This document shows, piece by piece, positions 23,659 through 31,783 of a stretch of DNA of 64,000 nucleotides (position 1 is the first letter of the stretch; every line of letters starts with the position of its first letter). The translations under genes and the position numbers were made by a program. Below the pieces are notes generated by a model. The model had not been told where the DNA came from, made no database searches, and saw only the letters and a list, made by a program, of their open reading frames with translations. Where the stretch lies: the NCBI RefSeq assembly GCF_009602705.1, contig NZ_VSWH01000001.1, positions 4,451,001 through 4,515,000 of the forward strand, read 5' to 3'. This DNA comes from Chryseobacterium vaccae (lineage in GTDB: Bacteria > Bacteroidota > Bacteroidia > Flavobacteriales > Weeksellaceae).

Positions 23659-24972
23659 ATGAGTAAGGAAAGTTACATAGGCGGAGATTATATTGAAACC
23701 ACGGGTGGAGATAATCGTAGTTTTGCGAAAGAAAATATTGTGAATTCTTCAGGAACACAGTTTAGACAGGAAGGAACAGAGGGAGTGACTTACGGAACCA
23801 ACAAAGATCCGGTTAATATTACAGCCGCCGCAGTACTGGATGCTTATGTTGCCCGGCTTGAAGATAAAACTTACACTAAAATCAGTTCCGCTACAGTAGG
23901 TGATACAGTATACATAGTTGTGAAAACAGCAGGGCTGGCAGGTAAAAAAATAGAAGTCAATCTAAAAGACCGTGATGGTATTTTAAGCGCAAAGCCATAT
24001 GAGTTGGTAGACCTGTTTCAAGATGACAAAGATGTAGAGGGAGTACTTACGGCAACGGTAGACAAAGAAGGCCTTGCTGTTTATAAAGTAAAACTTCAGC
24101 CTACAGCAGAAAAAAAAGATATTGAAGCCTGGGGAACTAAAATAAACAGTGCCAAAGACAAAAAAGTAAATACCTGCATCATGGTAGATGCCGGGAAGCA
24201 TAATCCCGGAGTGGAAATTACTTATATGGGGAAAAATCCAAAAGAGAGTGAAAATGATTCCCAGACAGCTTCTCAGCCCAATTACTGGCTTGATGAAAAC
24301 GGAAAATGGTTTGAGATTAAATATTGTGAATGCAGTGTTTACTCTATTGATAAAGAATTGCTTAACGGTCCGAATGTTGTTCATACCAAAGCAGACAGTA
24401 AGGTAAAAGGGAATGCGGGAATCCAGAAAATTATAGCCATTGTTTTACACAGGACAATCGGTTCATCAATTGCCGGGGCTATTGCTCATACAAAAGGAAC
24501 CCATTTTTATGTGGAAGGATCACGGGGTACTGATGGCGAAATATTCCAGCCGATTAAGCTGGATCAGTATTCCAATCACATTATGAATAAGACGGCACGT
24601 ACTGCCCATATGGAAATCCAGACAGAAAATTCCATCGGAATAGAGGTGATCGGAATGGCTTATTACAAAGATGGAAAAGACCTGTATACCGTTTATGATA
24701 CCAAGGTGAAAAATCCGGAATCTGTTAAATTAACGGCAGCCTTCAAAGGACAGCGTCAGATTAATGGAAAATGGAAAGATGCTGATATTTACTGGGATCA
24801 GCTGACTGATGCACAGGTTAAATCAGTAAAGTGTATTGTAGTTGCATTGATGAAAAAATACAACCTGAAAAAAGAAAATATCTTTACCCATGAAGAAATG
24901 CAGTCCAAAACTGCAGGTGAAGGCCAGGTTGTAAAAGATGCTATTCTTCCATTATTAAATGAATGCTTATGA
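23659..24972 (+). CDS. T6SS effector: shared N-terminal tag plus peptidoglycan amidase
   Basis: A 437-residue protein without signal peptide. Residues 1-50 are the tag shared with the effector at 20208 (ESYIGGDYIETTGGD then NIVNSSGTQF and GVTYG). Residues ~55-190 are a beta-rich middle domain. Residues ~255-437 form an N-acetylmuramoyl-L-alanine amidase domain (Amidase_2/AmpD type): IVLHRTIGSS with Zn ligand His 264, THFYVEGSRGTDGEIFQ, NSIGIEVIG with the catalytic Glu, and FTHEEMQSKTAGEG with His 411. The usual third ligand Asp/Cys is not obvious; Ala stands near it and Glu 421 follows. It would cut the glycan-peptide bond in a rival's periplasm. The stop overlaps the next start. Confidence 0.85.
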   Translation: MSKESYIGGDYIETTGGDNRSFAKENIVNSSGTQFRQEGTEGVTYGTNKDPVNITAAAVLDAYVARLEDKTYTKISSATVGDTVYIVVKTAGLAGKKIEVNLKDRDGILSAKPYELVDLFQDDKDVEGVLTATVDKEGLAVYKVKLQPTAEKKDIEAWGTKINSAKDKKVNTCIMVDAGKHNPGVEITYMGKNPKESENDSQTASQPNYWLDENGKWFEIKYCECSVYSIDKELLNGPNVVHTKADSKVKGNAGIQKIIAIVLHRTIGSSIAGAIAHTKGTHFYVEGSRGTDGEIFQPIKLDQYSNHIMNKTARTAHMEIQTENSIGIEVIGMAYYKDGKDLYTVYDTKVKNPESVKLTAAFKGQRQINGKWKDADIYWDQLTDAQVKSVKCIVVALMKKYNLKKENIFTHEEMQSKTAGEGQVVKDAILPLLNECL

Positions 24973-25622
24973 GAAACGTATTATTGATCCTATTTACATC
25001 TATCCTTTTCTCGGGATGTGGTTCCTTACAGGGGCAGAATAAAGATGTAGAACAGTTTGTTAAAAAAGTAGTGGAAATCTACAACGAAAAAAATTCTGAT
25101 AAATTTAACCAGTTGATTGATAAAAATTCAGGATTGACCCTAATTACAACCACCGGTCCTAATAACAGCTGGTTAAAAGTGCAGAAACTTTGTCTGGATA
25201 AAAAATGCCTTGATAACAGAATTGCAGAATCAGCAGGAGTTCCTTACCAGTCACTTTTGGAAGAATACAAAACAGGAGATCTCAATCTGAATACCATTGA
25301 ATTTACCGAAAAATCATTTTTTGAATGTGAAAAAATTGAGAAAGAGGGAATTTTTGTCGCTTCAGAAAATAAATTTCACGCTTTATCAGAATCCATTAAT
25401 TTCTTTCTCGAAAATTCTCCTAAGATCCTTGGTGAAGAATTAGAAGCAAAGAAGAAAAACGAACTGGTAAAAGACATTGGGAAGTTCAAAAAAATGGAAA
25501 CAAAAAGCCGCAGGGTAACGGTAAACAGTAAAGACGGAACTTTTATTTTCTATATCACCAATATAGGTGGGAAATGGTATCTCACCGTCATAGATTTTGC
25601 TTCTATGGATTGTAGCGTATAG
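24969..25622 (+). CDS. lipoprotein, candidate immunity to the amidase effector
   Basis: A 217-residue lipoprotein from the ATG at 24969 (lipobox LFSGC); an in-frame ATG two codons earlier, at 24963, is the alternative start. It overlaps the amidase stop as ATGA. The mature part starts with a helical segment (DVEQFVKKVVEIYNEKNSDKF) and has two Cys pairs (LCLDKKCL; FECEK and DCSV) that could form periplasmic disulfides. No family recognised. Periplasmic anchoring is right for blocking a peptidoglycan amidase; the assignment rests on position and location. Confidence 0.65.
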   Translation: MRNVLLILFTSILFSGCGSLQGQNKDVEQFVKKVVEIYNEKNSDKFNQLIDKNSGLTLITTTGPNNSWLKVQKLCLDKKCLDNRIAESAGVPYQSLLEEYKTGDLNLNTIEFTEKSFFECEKIEKEGIFVASENKFHALSESINFFLENSPKILGEELEAKKKNELVKDIGKFKKMETKSRRVTVNSKDGTFIFYITNIGGKWYLTVIDFASMDCSV

Positions 25623-25678
25623 ATTAAATATCACGGATAAAATCAGTATAACAAAGTGTCTTAAGAGATCAGGGAAAT

Positions 25679-26209
25679 ATGAAAACCTTTTCAACAAAAT
25701 ATAAGCTGCTTTTAGCCTTATTAATGATTTTTAATTCTGTTTTTTCACAAAAAATAAAGCTTGCTGATCATGAAAATTTAAGAAAGGATACTGTCGTTTT
25801 ATTTAATAAAAGCATCATAATTAATACCCCTGTAGTGATGGGGAACGGACCAGTTGAAACCGAGAATATTCTTGAAATTGAAGATAGAGGAAATACGAAA
25901 ATTTTAAAGTTCAATTCCTTATCAAATGGAAATAGTTCCTGGCTTTATATTCAGAATAAACAAAATAAAATTTACATTACTAAAGAACTTAATTATAGCA
26001 ACGGAATTTATAAAAAAGAGCTGAAGAAAAATGATTTTGATTACCTGCCCGCCACTCAAACCTGCACAAAAAAATCGTCAGTAATAGTTGATAAAAGTAT
26101 TTCTTTAACAGACTTTTTTAAATTCACTCCTGATGATTGTTACAAATGTCCTATTAATATCAGTATTGATGAGTGTCTTAAAAATAGAAAGGTTAAGTAC
26201 AACTGGTAA
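25679..26209 (+). CDS. exported protein of unknown function, second immunity candidate of module 2
   Basis: A 176-residue protein with Sec signal peptide (KLLLALLMIFNSVFSQ) and no lipobox. The mature part is small and beta-rich with four Cys near the C-terminus (TCTKKSS, DDCYKCPINISIDEC), suggesting disulfides. It starts 56 bp after the lipoprotein. It may be an extra immunity protein or an accessory factor; I see nothing that decides this. Confidence 0.55.
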   Translation: MKTFSTKYKLLLALLMIFNSVFSQKIKLADHENLRKDTVVLFNKSIIINTPVVMGNGPVETENILEIEDRGNTKILKFNSLSNGNSSWLYIQNKQNKIYITKELNYSNGIYKKELKKNDFDYLPATQTCTKKSSVIVDKSISLTDFFKFTPDDCYKCPINISIDECLKNRKVKYNW

Positions 26210-26261
26210 CCTGAAAAATAGTTAAATTTGAAAACAAAACCAAGAAAACCCGGATTTATCA

Positions 26262-26933
26262 ATGAGTAAAGTCACCAATCAATTAAAATATTTTTCAAAA
26301 TTATCCGCAGTATTTTTTTTCAGTTTATTGAAGATCTATGGAATAGGAATACTTTCCACGGTGATCGTCATGGTAGCTGGAATTTATATATTATCCGCAA
26401 GCTTTGGAAGTGGTTTAGGGCACAGCGGAGCTTATTTGTTTATAGTGGCCGCCATTACAACAAAGCCGGTTTCCGCCAGTCTTTTCTTTTTACTGATGAT
26501 TGCAGCACCGTTTTGTATCGGGATATTTTCCACAAAATACGCCATGTCCAATGTAATCAGCAGGTTGGTTAAAGATCATGCAGAAACCCTGTTGATCCCG
26601 GCTATTGATAAAGTGATGGACAAATTCAGATCAGGCCAGCCTACAGTCATCCGGAACAGTGCAGATTATGCTTTAGTTAAAATTCAGCTGATCAACGAGT
26701 TTAAAAACAGCTCAGAAAACAAAATCATAAAAAAGATTTTAAGCTATGCCTTAAAAAAGATGAGCTTCGATGAACTGGATCTTAAAAGCGGAAATATTAA
26801 CTTCTACGATCTTATTAAAACAAAACTGATCGAAAAGCTTCACGAGCTTGCCGAACCTTCTGCCATGATCTTTTATATCTATATAGGACTGCAGTGGCTA
26901 AGTCTGGCTATGCTCTATTTTCTGAATATATAA
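26262..26933 (+). CDS. membrane protein of unknown function in T6SS module 2
   Basis: A 223-residue protein with two or three N-terminal transmembrane helices (about residues 15-45, 50-70 and 72-95), a cytosolic helical middle (residues ~95-190) and a final hydrophobic helix (MIFYIYIGLQWLSLAMLYFLNI). No motif recognised. It is less AT-rich than the immunity candidates before it and lies just before clpV, so it may be a stable part of the T6SS locus and not a cargo gene. Confidence 0.6.
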   Translation: MSKVTNQLKYFSKLSAVFFFSLLKIYGIGILSTVIVMVAGIYILSASFGSGLGHSGAYLFIVAAITTKPVSASLFFLLMIAAPFCIGIFSTKYAMSNVISRLVKDHAETLLIPAIDKVMDKFRSGQPTVIRNSADYALVKIQLINEFKNSSENKIIKKILSYALKKMSFDELDLKSGNINFYDLIKTKLIEKLHELAEPSAMIFYIYIGLQWLSLAMLYFLNI

Positions 26934-27039
26934 GGAATTATCAGACAGACGTGAAATCTTCTGAACAACGATGAACAGTGTATTTGTTCACCTCAGATAA
27001 GCATTAGTTCTCTATTCAAAGAATTACCTATCTTTATCC

Positions 27040-27071
27040 TTGTATAAATTTATATAAAAAAGATATATTTG
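27040..27071 (+). promoter_or_regulatory. clpV promoter
   Basis: TTG at 27040-27042 and TATATTTG at 27064-27071 with 21 bp between, a good match to the Bacteroidota -33/-7 consensus. It predicts a leader of roughly 110 bases before tssH, and separate control from the tssD cassettes. Confidence 0.6.
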
Positions 27072-27188
27072 TAAACAAGTATCTTTTGACAGATGATACG
27101 GGCTGAGAATGATTTCCCGGCTCTAAACACCAAATAATCTGACAGAATTAAAAAGAACACAGACATATTAATATAAGAAAAATTATCA

Positions 27189-29684
27189 ATGGGAGTACTA
27201 GTAACCAACGAAACAGTAAAACAGCTATTTCATATTGCTCAGTCGATAGCGAAGGAAAACTATAATGGTACCTATGGAGGTCCGCACATTCTGCAGGCTT
27301 TAATGCATAAAGATATCGGACTTAATGAATTCCTGAAAAGCATAGAAAAAGATCCCGGTTATTTTTACGAATGGGCAGATGTCCGTATCGAAGAATATCC
27401 CAAAACCAACCATCTCCCGGATGAAGTACGTCCGGATGAAGCAGTGGATATCCTTATCGAAGAAGCAGATGATATCCGTTTAAAATTGGGTCTGGATGAA
27501 ATTACTCCAATCTGTATCCTGACAGCGATTGTAAAACCTCAGGTTGCTTTTTCACTCCAGCAGTTGAAATCATTACCGCTGAGAGAACATGAAATTTTCA
27601 ATCTGTACAGAAAAGATACCCCTTTTACTGTAGCTGAAGACGGAGATTTCTCTTCCCTTTTTTCAAATGGATCAGACTTTACAGACTCCTCCTTTCCTTC
27701 CATTAAAAGTTATTGCGTAGACAGAACCGCACAGGCCAGAAAAGGAGAACTTGAAAATATTATAGGAAGAGACAAAGAACTGAGGATGCTCGTTGAGATT
27801 CTTTGCCGAAGAAGCAAGCCGAATGTAATCATTATTGGTGAACCGGGAGTTGGAAAAACAGCTTTGGTAGAAGGTTTTGCCATTGAAATTACCAAAGGAA
27901 ATGTTCCTGAAATGCTAAAAAATGCAACTCTTCTGGAATTGGATACAGGAGCACTTTTAGCCGGAACTTCTTATAAAGGCGAAATTGAAGATCGTCTGAA
28001 AAAAGTCATTAATGAATGCAAAAAAATTGAAAAAGCAGTTCTTTTCATTGATGAAATTCACACTTTACTGGATCCGAAAGGAAGCATCGGAAACGTTGCG
28101 AACCTTCTGAAGCCGGAACTCGCAAGAGGCGAAATTACAGTAATTGGCGCCACCACTCAGGAAGAATACAGAAAGATCATTGAACCGGAACAGGCTTTTA
28201 ACCGCCGTTTTGAAGTACTGACTGTGAATGAACCTGATGAGCAGACCTGCGTGAAAATGATTGATGTACTTTTGGAAGGTTATAAAAAACACCATGGTAT
28301 TGAAGTAGAAAAAGCTGCCCTTCCGGAATGTGTACGTCTGGCAAAGCGATATGCCAAAGGTAAAAAACTACCGGATGCTGCTATTGATCTTCTGGACAGA
28401 ACCATGGCCGCCATCAAAATGCTGGACGAGCTTTCAGAAAAAGAACTGGAAAGCTGGAAAGAAAGCTATGAAGCCATTCTGAAAGAAGAGTTTACAGACA
28501 GCAAACATCAGGCAGACGAACTGATCTGGACCTATAATTTGTTGAGAGATAAGATAAGTCCTATTTTATGGGGATCTCTAAGTGAGCAGCCCACGCTGGA
28601 TAACGCTATGCCTGTAGAGCAGATTCATAAAATAATTGATGACACATATGCTGAACTTCTACAGCATGCAGCCCAAAAAAGAGAAAAAGTTGGCCGTCTG
28701 GAACTGGCAGCAGTAATGGCGGCAAAAACCAATATTCCTATCGGGAAAATCCAGGCTCAGGAAAAAGAAAAACTCCTGAATATGGAATCTATGCTCATGA
28801 ACAGGGTAGTGGGCCAGGATCATGCACTGAAAATCCTTTCAGATGCCATTGTGGAAAACCGAAGCGGACTGAATAAACCGGGACAGCCTATCGGATCATT
28901 CTTCCTGCTGGGACCTACCGGGACAGGGAAAACCGAGCTGGCCAAATCAATGGCAGAGCTTCTTTTCAATGACGAAAAAGCAATGGTACGCTTTGATATG
29001 TCCGAATTTAAAGAAGAACATTCAGCAGCCCTTTTATATGGTGCACCTCCGGGATATGTAGGATACGAAGAAGGAGGGATGCTTGTTAACAAAATCAGAC
29101 AGCAGCCTTATACCGTGGTTCTCTTTGATGAAATTGAAAAAGCCCATCATTCCGTTTTTGATGTATTCCTGCAGATCATGGATGAAGGAAAAGTTCATGA
29201 TAAATTAGGAAAAGAAGGAGATTTCAGCAATGCGCTGATATTATTTACTTCCAATATCGGAAGTGAAGAGATCGTAAAGCAGTTTGAAGAAGGGAAAATC
29301 CCTGAATCATCTTCACTGATGCAGATCATGTCCAATTCCGGTAGATTCAGACCAGAATTCCTTGCAAGAATTACGGAGATTATTCCTTTTGCGCCAATCA
29401 CAGAATCTATTGCAGAAAGAATTTTCAATATTCAGCTGAAATCACTTCACGCTTCATTAACGAGATTGGGAATGGCTTTAAAGATCAGCGACGAAGCCGT
29501 GAAGAATCTGGCGTTAGGCGGATTCAGCAGCAAATACGGAGCAAGACAGATCTCCGGAGTAATTCGTGCCCAGCTGGCAAGGCCTATCTCCAAAATGATT
29601 GTAAGAGAAGAAGTGAAAACCGGACAGACCATTCATGTAGACTGGAATCAAGAAGAAGAAAAAATAAGCTGGAAAGTAGACTAA
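27189..29684 (+). CDS. tssH: T6SS sheath-recycling ATPase TssH (ClpV)
   Basis: An 831-residue Clp/Hsp100 AAA+ protein that pulls apart contracted TssB/TssC sheath in the cytosol. The N-terminal ~150 residues are a Clp N-domain (QLFHIAQSIAKENYNGTYGG). AAA-1 has Walker A GEPGVGKTA (~216-224) and Walker B VLFIDEIHTLL (~284). AAA-2 has GPTGTGKTEL (~574) and VVLFDEIEKAH (~642). The middle region is shorter than in ClpB, as expected for ClpV. Among ClpA/B/V relatives the T6SS surroundings decide the name; the sheath genes themselves are not in the window. Confidence 0.9.
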   Translation: MGVLVTNETVKQLFHIAQSIAKENYNGTYGGPHILQALMHKDIGLNEFLKSIEKDPGYFYEWADVRIEEYPKTNHLPDEVRPDEAVDILIEEADDIRLKLGLDEITPICILTAIVKPQVAFSLQQLKSLPLREHEIFNLYRKDTPFTVAEDGDFSSLFSNGSDFTDSSFPSIKSYCVDRTAQARKGELENIIGRDKELRMLVEILCRRSKPNVIIIGEPGVGKTALVEGFAIEITKGNVPEMLKNATLLELDTGALLAGTSYKGEIEDRLKKVINECKKIEKAVLFIDEIHTLLDPKGSIGNVANLLKPELARGEITVIGATTQEEYRKIIEPEQAFNRRFEVLTVNEPDEQTCVKMIDVLLEGYKKHHGIEVEKAALPECVRLAKRYAKGKKLPDAAIDLLDRTMAAIKMLDELSEKELESWKESYEAILKEEFTDSKHQADELIWTYNLLRDKISPILWGSLSEQPTLDNAMPVEQIHKIIDDTYAELLQHAAQKREKVGRLELAAVMAAKTNIPIGKIQAQEKEKLLNMESMLMNRVVGQDHALKILSDAIVENRSGLNKPGQPIGSFFLLGPTGTGKTELAKSMAELLFNDEKAMVRFDMSEFKEEHSAALLYGAPPGYVGYEEGGMLVNKIRQQPYTVVLFDEIEKAHHSVFDVFLQIMDEGKVHDKLGKEGDFSNALILFTSNIGSEEIVKQFEEGKIPESSSLMQIMSNSGRFRPEFLARITEIIPFAPITESIAERIFNIQLKSLHASLTRLGMALKISDEAVKNLALGGFSSKYGARQISGVIRAQLARPISKMIVREEVKTGQTIHVDWNQEEEKISWKVD

Positions 29685-29691
29685 AATATAA

Positions 29692-29727
29692 AGCGGATCT
29701 GCTTATCGGCATTTTCGCTTTTTTATC
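29692..29727 (+). terminator. probable terminator after clpV
   Basis: The arms AAAGCG and CGCTTT lie about 22 bases apart, followed by a T-run. The stem is short, so support is moderate. Confidence 0.45.
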
Positions 29728-29772
29728 CGATTACTTTTCCGCTTTTTAGAAAATAATAGAAAAGCACTTACA

Positions 29773-30648
29773 ATGAAAACTGTATTCAAAAATATCTTTG
29801 CAGGACTAATGCTGACAGGAACTTCCATATTGGTAAACGGACAGTTTCTTGCCGCTTCAGATACCTCAGAAAGCAGTGTGAAGAAATATCAGAACATTAT
29901 TAATGCCAATAAAGATATTGTTAAATATATTGAATATTCACTGGCACAAAAAGGATTACCGAAACACCTGAGAAATCTGGCGATGATAGAATCCCATTTT
30001 AATGAGAATATTACATCAGGGGCAGGAGCAGTAGGAGTATGGCAGTTTATGACCGCACATGCCAATCAGTATGGGCTTACCGAGCAGGCACGCAGGGATG
30101 GCTATAAAAGTACAAGAACAGCCGTAATTTCTCTGACGAATCTCTATAAAAAATATAACAACTGGGTAACGGTTGTAGCCGCTTACAACTGTGGGGAAGG
30201 AAATATTGCCAAAGCCATGCAGGCTGCAGGTTCTACTCAGTATCATGAGTTTTCTAGGTTTCTTCCGGCAGAAACCATCAATCATGTAAAGAAATATCTC
30301 AATGCCTGTTATGCAACAGGGGAACTGGAGAGCGTTTTGAGCAACTATAATTCTTCACGCATCAATAAGATTTTCTTTACGGAAGGAGGTTCTCAGAAAT
30401 ATAATGGACCATCTCTGGCCGAAACAGAAATTAACGCAGGCTTTAATTTGAATATTATCGCAGATGAATTAAAAGTGGACGTAGATAAGATTCTTGCCTG
30501 GAATCCTGGAATTGAGGAAGAACTTCAGAATACTGGTGAAAGTTCTTTTTATCTGCCAACCGACCTTATGCCGGATTTTCTTTTAAGAAAAAATAAGATT
30601 CTTTCCCGTTCCATTAAAGAAGGAAGTAAAATGCAGCAACAGCAGTAA
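29773..30648 (+). CDS. exported lytic transglycosylase (SLT/MltD-like) in the T6SS locus
   Basis: A 291-residue protein with signal peptide (to ~residue 23). Residues ~50-190 are an SLT domain: catalytic Glu 73 in AMIESHFNENITSGAGAVGVWQFM, then YNNWVTVVAAYNCGEGN. Residues ~215-270 (INAGFNLNIIADELKVDVDKILAWNP) resemble a LysM-type wall-binding module. It would cleave peptidoglycan glycan strands in the producer's own periplasm. T6SS loci often carry such an enzyme to open the wall for the envelope complex, which fits its place between clpV and module 3. With its signal peptide it is unlikely to be a T6SS cargo. Confidence 0.82.
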   Translation: MKTVFKNIFAGLMLTGTSILVNGQFLAASDTSESSVKKYQNIINANKDIVKYIEYSLAQKGLPKHLRNLAMIESHFNENITSGAGAVGVWQFMTAHANQYGLTEQARRDGYKSTRTAVISLTNLYKKYNNWVTVVAAYNCGEGNIAKAMQAAGSTQYHEFSRFLPAETINHVKKYLNACYATGELESVLSNYNSSRINKIFFTEGGSQKYNGPSLAETEINAGFNLNIIADELKVDVDKILAWNPGIEEELQNTGESSFYLPTDLMPDFLLRKNKILSRSIKEGSKMQQQQ

Positions 30649-30673
30649 ATTCAAACAGTTTGAAAAACATAGT

Positions 30674-30710
30674 AAAAACAGCCGTACTTTTTAGTTGCGG
30701 CTGTTTTTTT
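30674..30710 (+). terminator. terminator after the lytic transglycosylase gene
   Basis: Stem AAAAACAGCCG/CGGCTGTTTTTTT around a TACTTTTTAGTTG loop, 26 bp past the stop. Confidence 0.88.
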
Positions 30711-31020
30711 AACCTGTATGATATCATCAATTATTTCTTTTAAATTTTATCCTTTTTAATCTCCATACAAAAACTTTGATAAAAGCAGCTTTTGTTTATT
30801 CCTGAAAAACATAGAAATTATTGATCTGTTATTTGTTTTTGTAATTCAATGTTTTGGCATCATTAATCTATATAAAATCAATGGTTAAAAATATTCTAAA
30901 GTATCTTAAAATATATTAATATTTCTCAATTTAGTGTGAAAATTGAGTGTTTTGTTGAAATTTTTTAATAGTTTTAAATATCTTGTTATGAGGTGTTTAT
31001 GGGTGTTTTTTAAATCAAAA
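30711..31020. other. AT-rich intergenic stretch before tssD3
   Basis: No ORF or RNA gene seen. It includes the conserved accessory element AGTGTGAAAA at 30933-30942, 89 bp before the first operator repeat of the tssD3 cassette. Confidence 0.5.
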
Positions 31021-31114
31021 GTCGTAGAATTACGACATCAAATCGTAGAACTACTACAATTTTTCAGATTTATATAGAAAAACTTTTTTTTAAAAAAAGG
31101 ACGTTCTATATTTG
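31021..31114 (+). promoter_or_regulatory. tssD3 promoter cassette
   Basis: GTCGTAGAATTACGAC at 31021-31036 and TCGTAGAACTACTAC from 31043, again 21 bp apart; -7 box TATATTTG at 31107-31114, 61 bp before the ATG. Confidence 0.75.
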
Positions 31115-31167
31115 CTCAACAATCAATCACCAAATCACAAAATATTAACGATTAAAATTTACTAATC

Positions 31168-31581
31168 ATGGCAGCAAATTCAAGAGGAATCTTAAAATTC
31201 AACGGAGGAGAAGGTCAAAAATTATTAAAGCTGAATTACAGCGTATCAAGAACTACGGACGTTTCAGGACGTGTAGCATCAGACCCTTCTAACGCATTAA
31301 TCAAAGTTACAGTAGAAGCTACTGAAAAATCAGACATCTTAGAGAGCTTATTAAACGGAAAATATAAGCCTACAACCGGAGAGGTTACTTTCAACAAATC
31401 TCACGAAGAAGGAACTCTTATTACTTTGAACTGGGAGAACGGATATGTGATCCAGCATCAGGTAGAGTTCGATGCAATTGATGAAAACAGCATGTTGATC
31501 AGCTTTGTGATCAGTGCTGAAACAATTGACTATGGTAACTCTAAGTATAGTGGAATGTGGCCTTCAGACGGAAGCAAATAA
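31168..31581 (+). CDS. tssD: T6SS tube protein TssD (Hcp), copy 3
   Basis: A 137-residue TssD. It differs from copies 1 and 2 at a few positions (SRTTDV, IKVTVEAT, TLNWENGY) and has a distinct C-terminus (YSGMWPSDGSK). The last strand and tail face the tube opening or lumen in Hcp rings, so the variation may suit a different cargo. It leads module 3, followed by its terminator and vgrG2. Confidence 0.93.
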   Translation: MAANSRGILKFNGGEGQKLLKLNYSVSRTTDVSGRVASDPSNALIKVTVEATEKSDILESLLNGKYKPTTGEVTFNKSHEEGTLITLNWENGYVIQHQVEFDAIDENSMLISFVISAETIDYGNSKYSGMWPSDGSK

Positions 31582-31614
31582 ATCCGAACATCATCTTAGT
31601 AAAAATAAATTGGT

Positions 31615-31654
31615 ACAGAATAGTAAATTCGAGAGAATAGACTATTCTGTTTTT
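31615..31654 (+). terminator. terminator after tssD3
   Basis: Stem ACAGAATAGT/ACTATTCTGT with a 16-base loop, then a T-run. Confidence 0.75.
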
Positions 31655-31783
31655 CCATTTAAAGAAACTAAATCATTAATATTGGTTTTTATTAATTGAT
31701 AATCAATGTTTTATAAATAATAATCGATCCGAAAAAGAGAAAGATATTCTCTTTGAATTCATTTAACTTAAAAAACACACATT

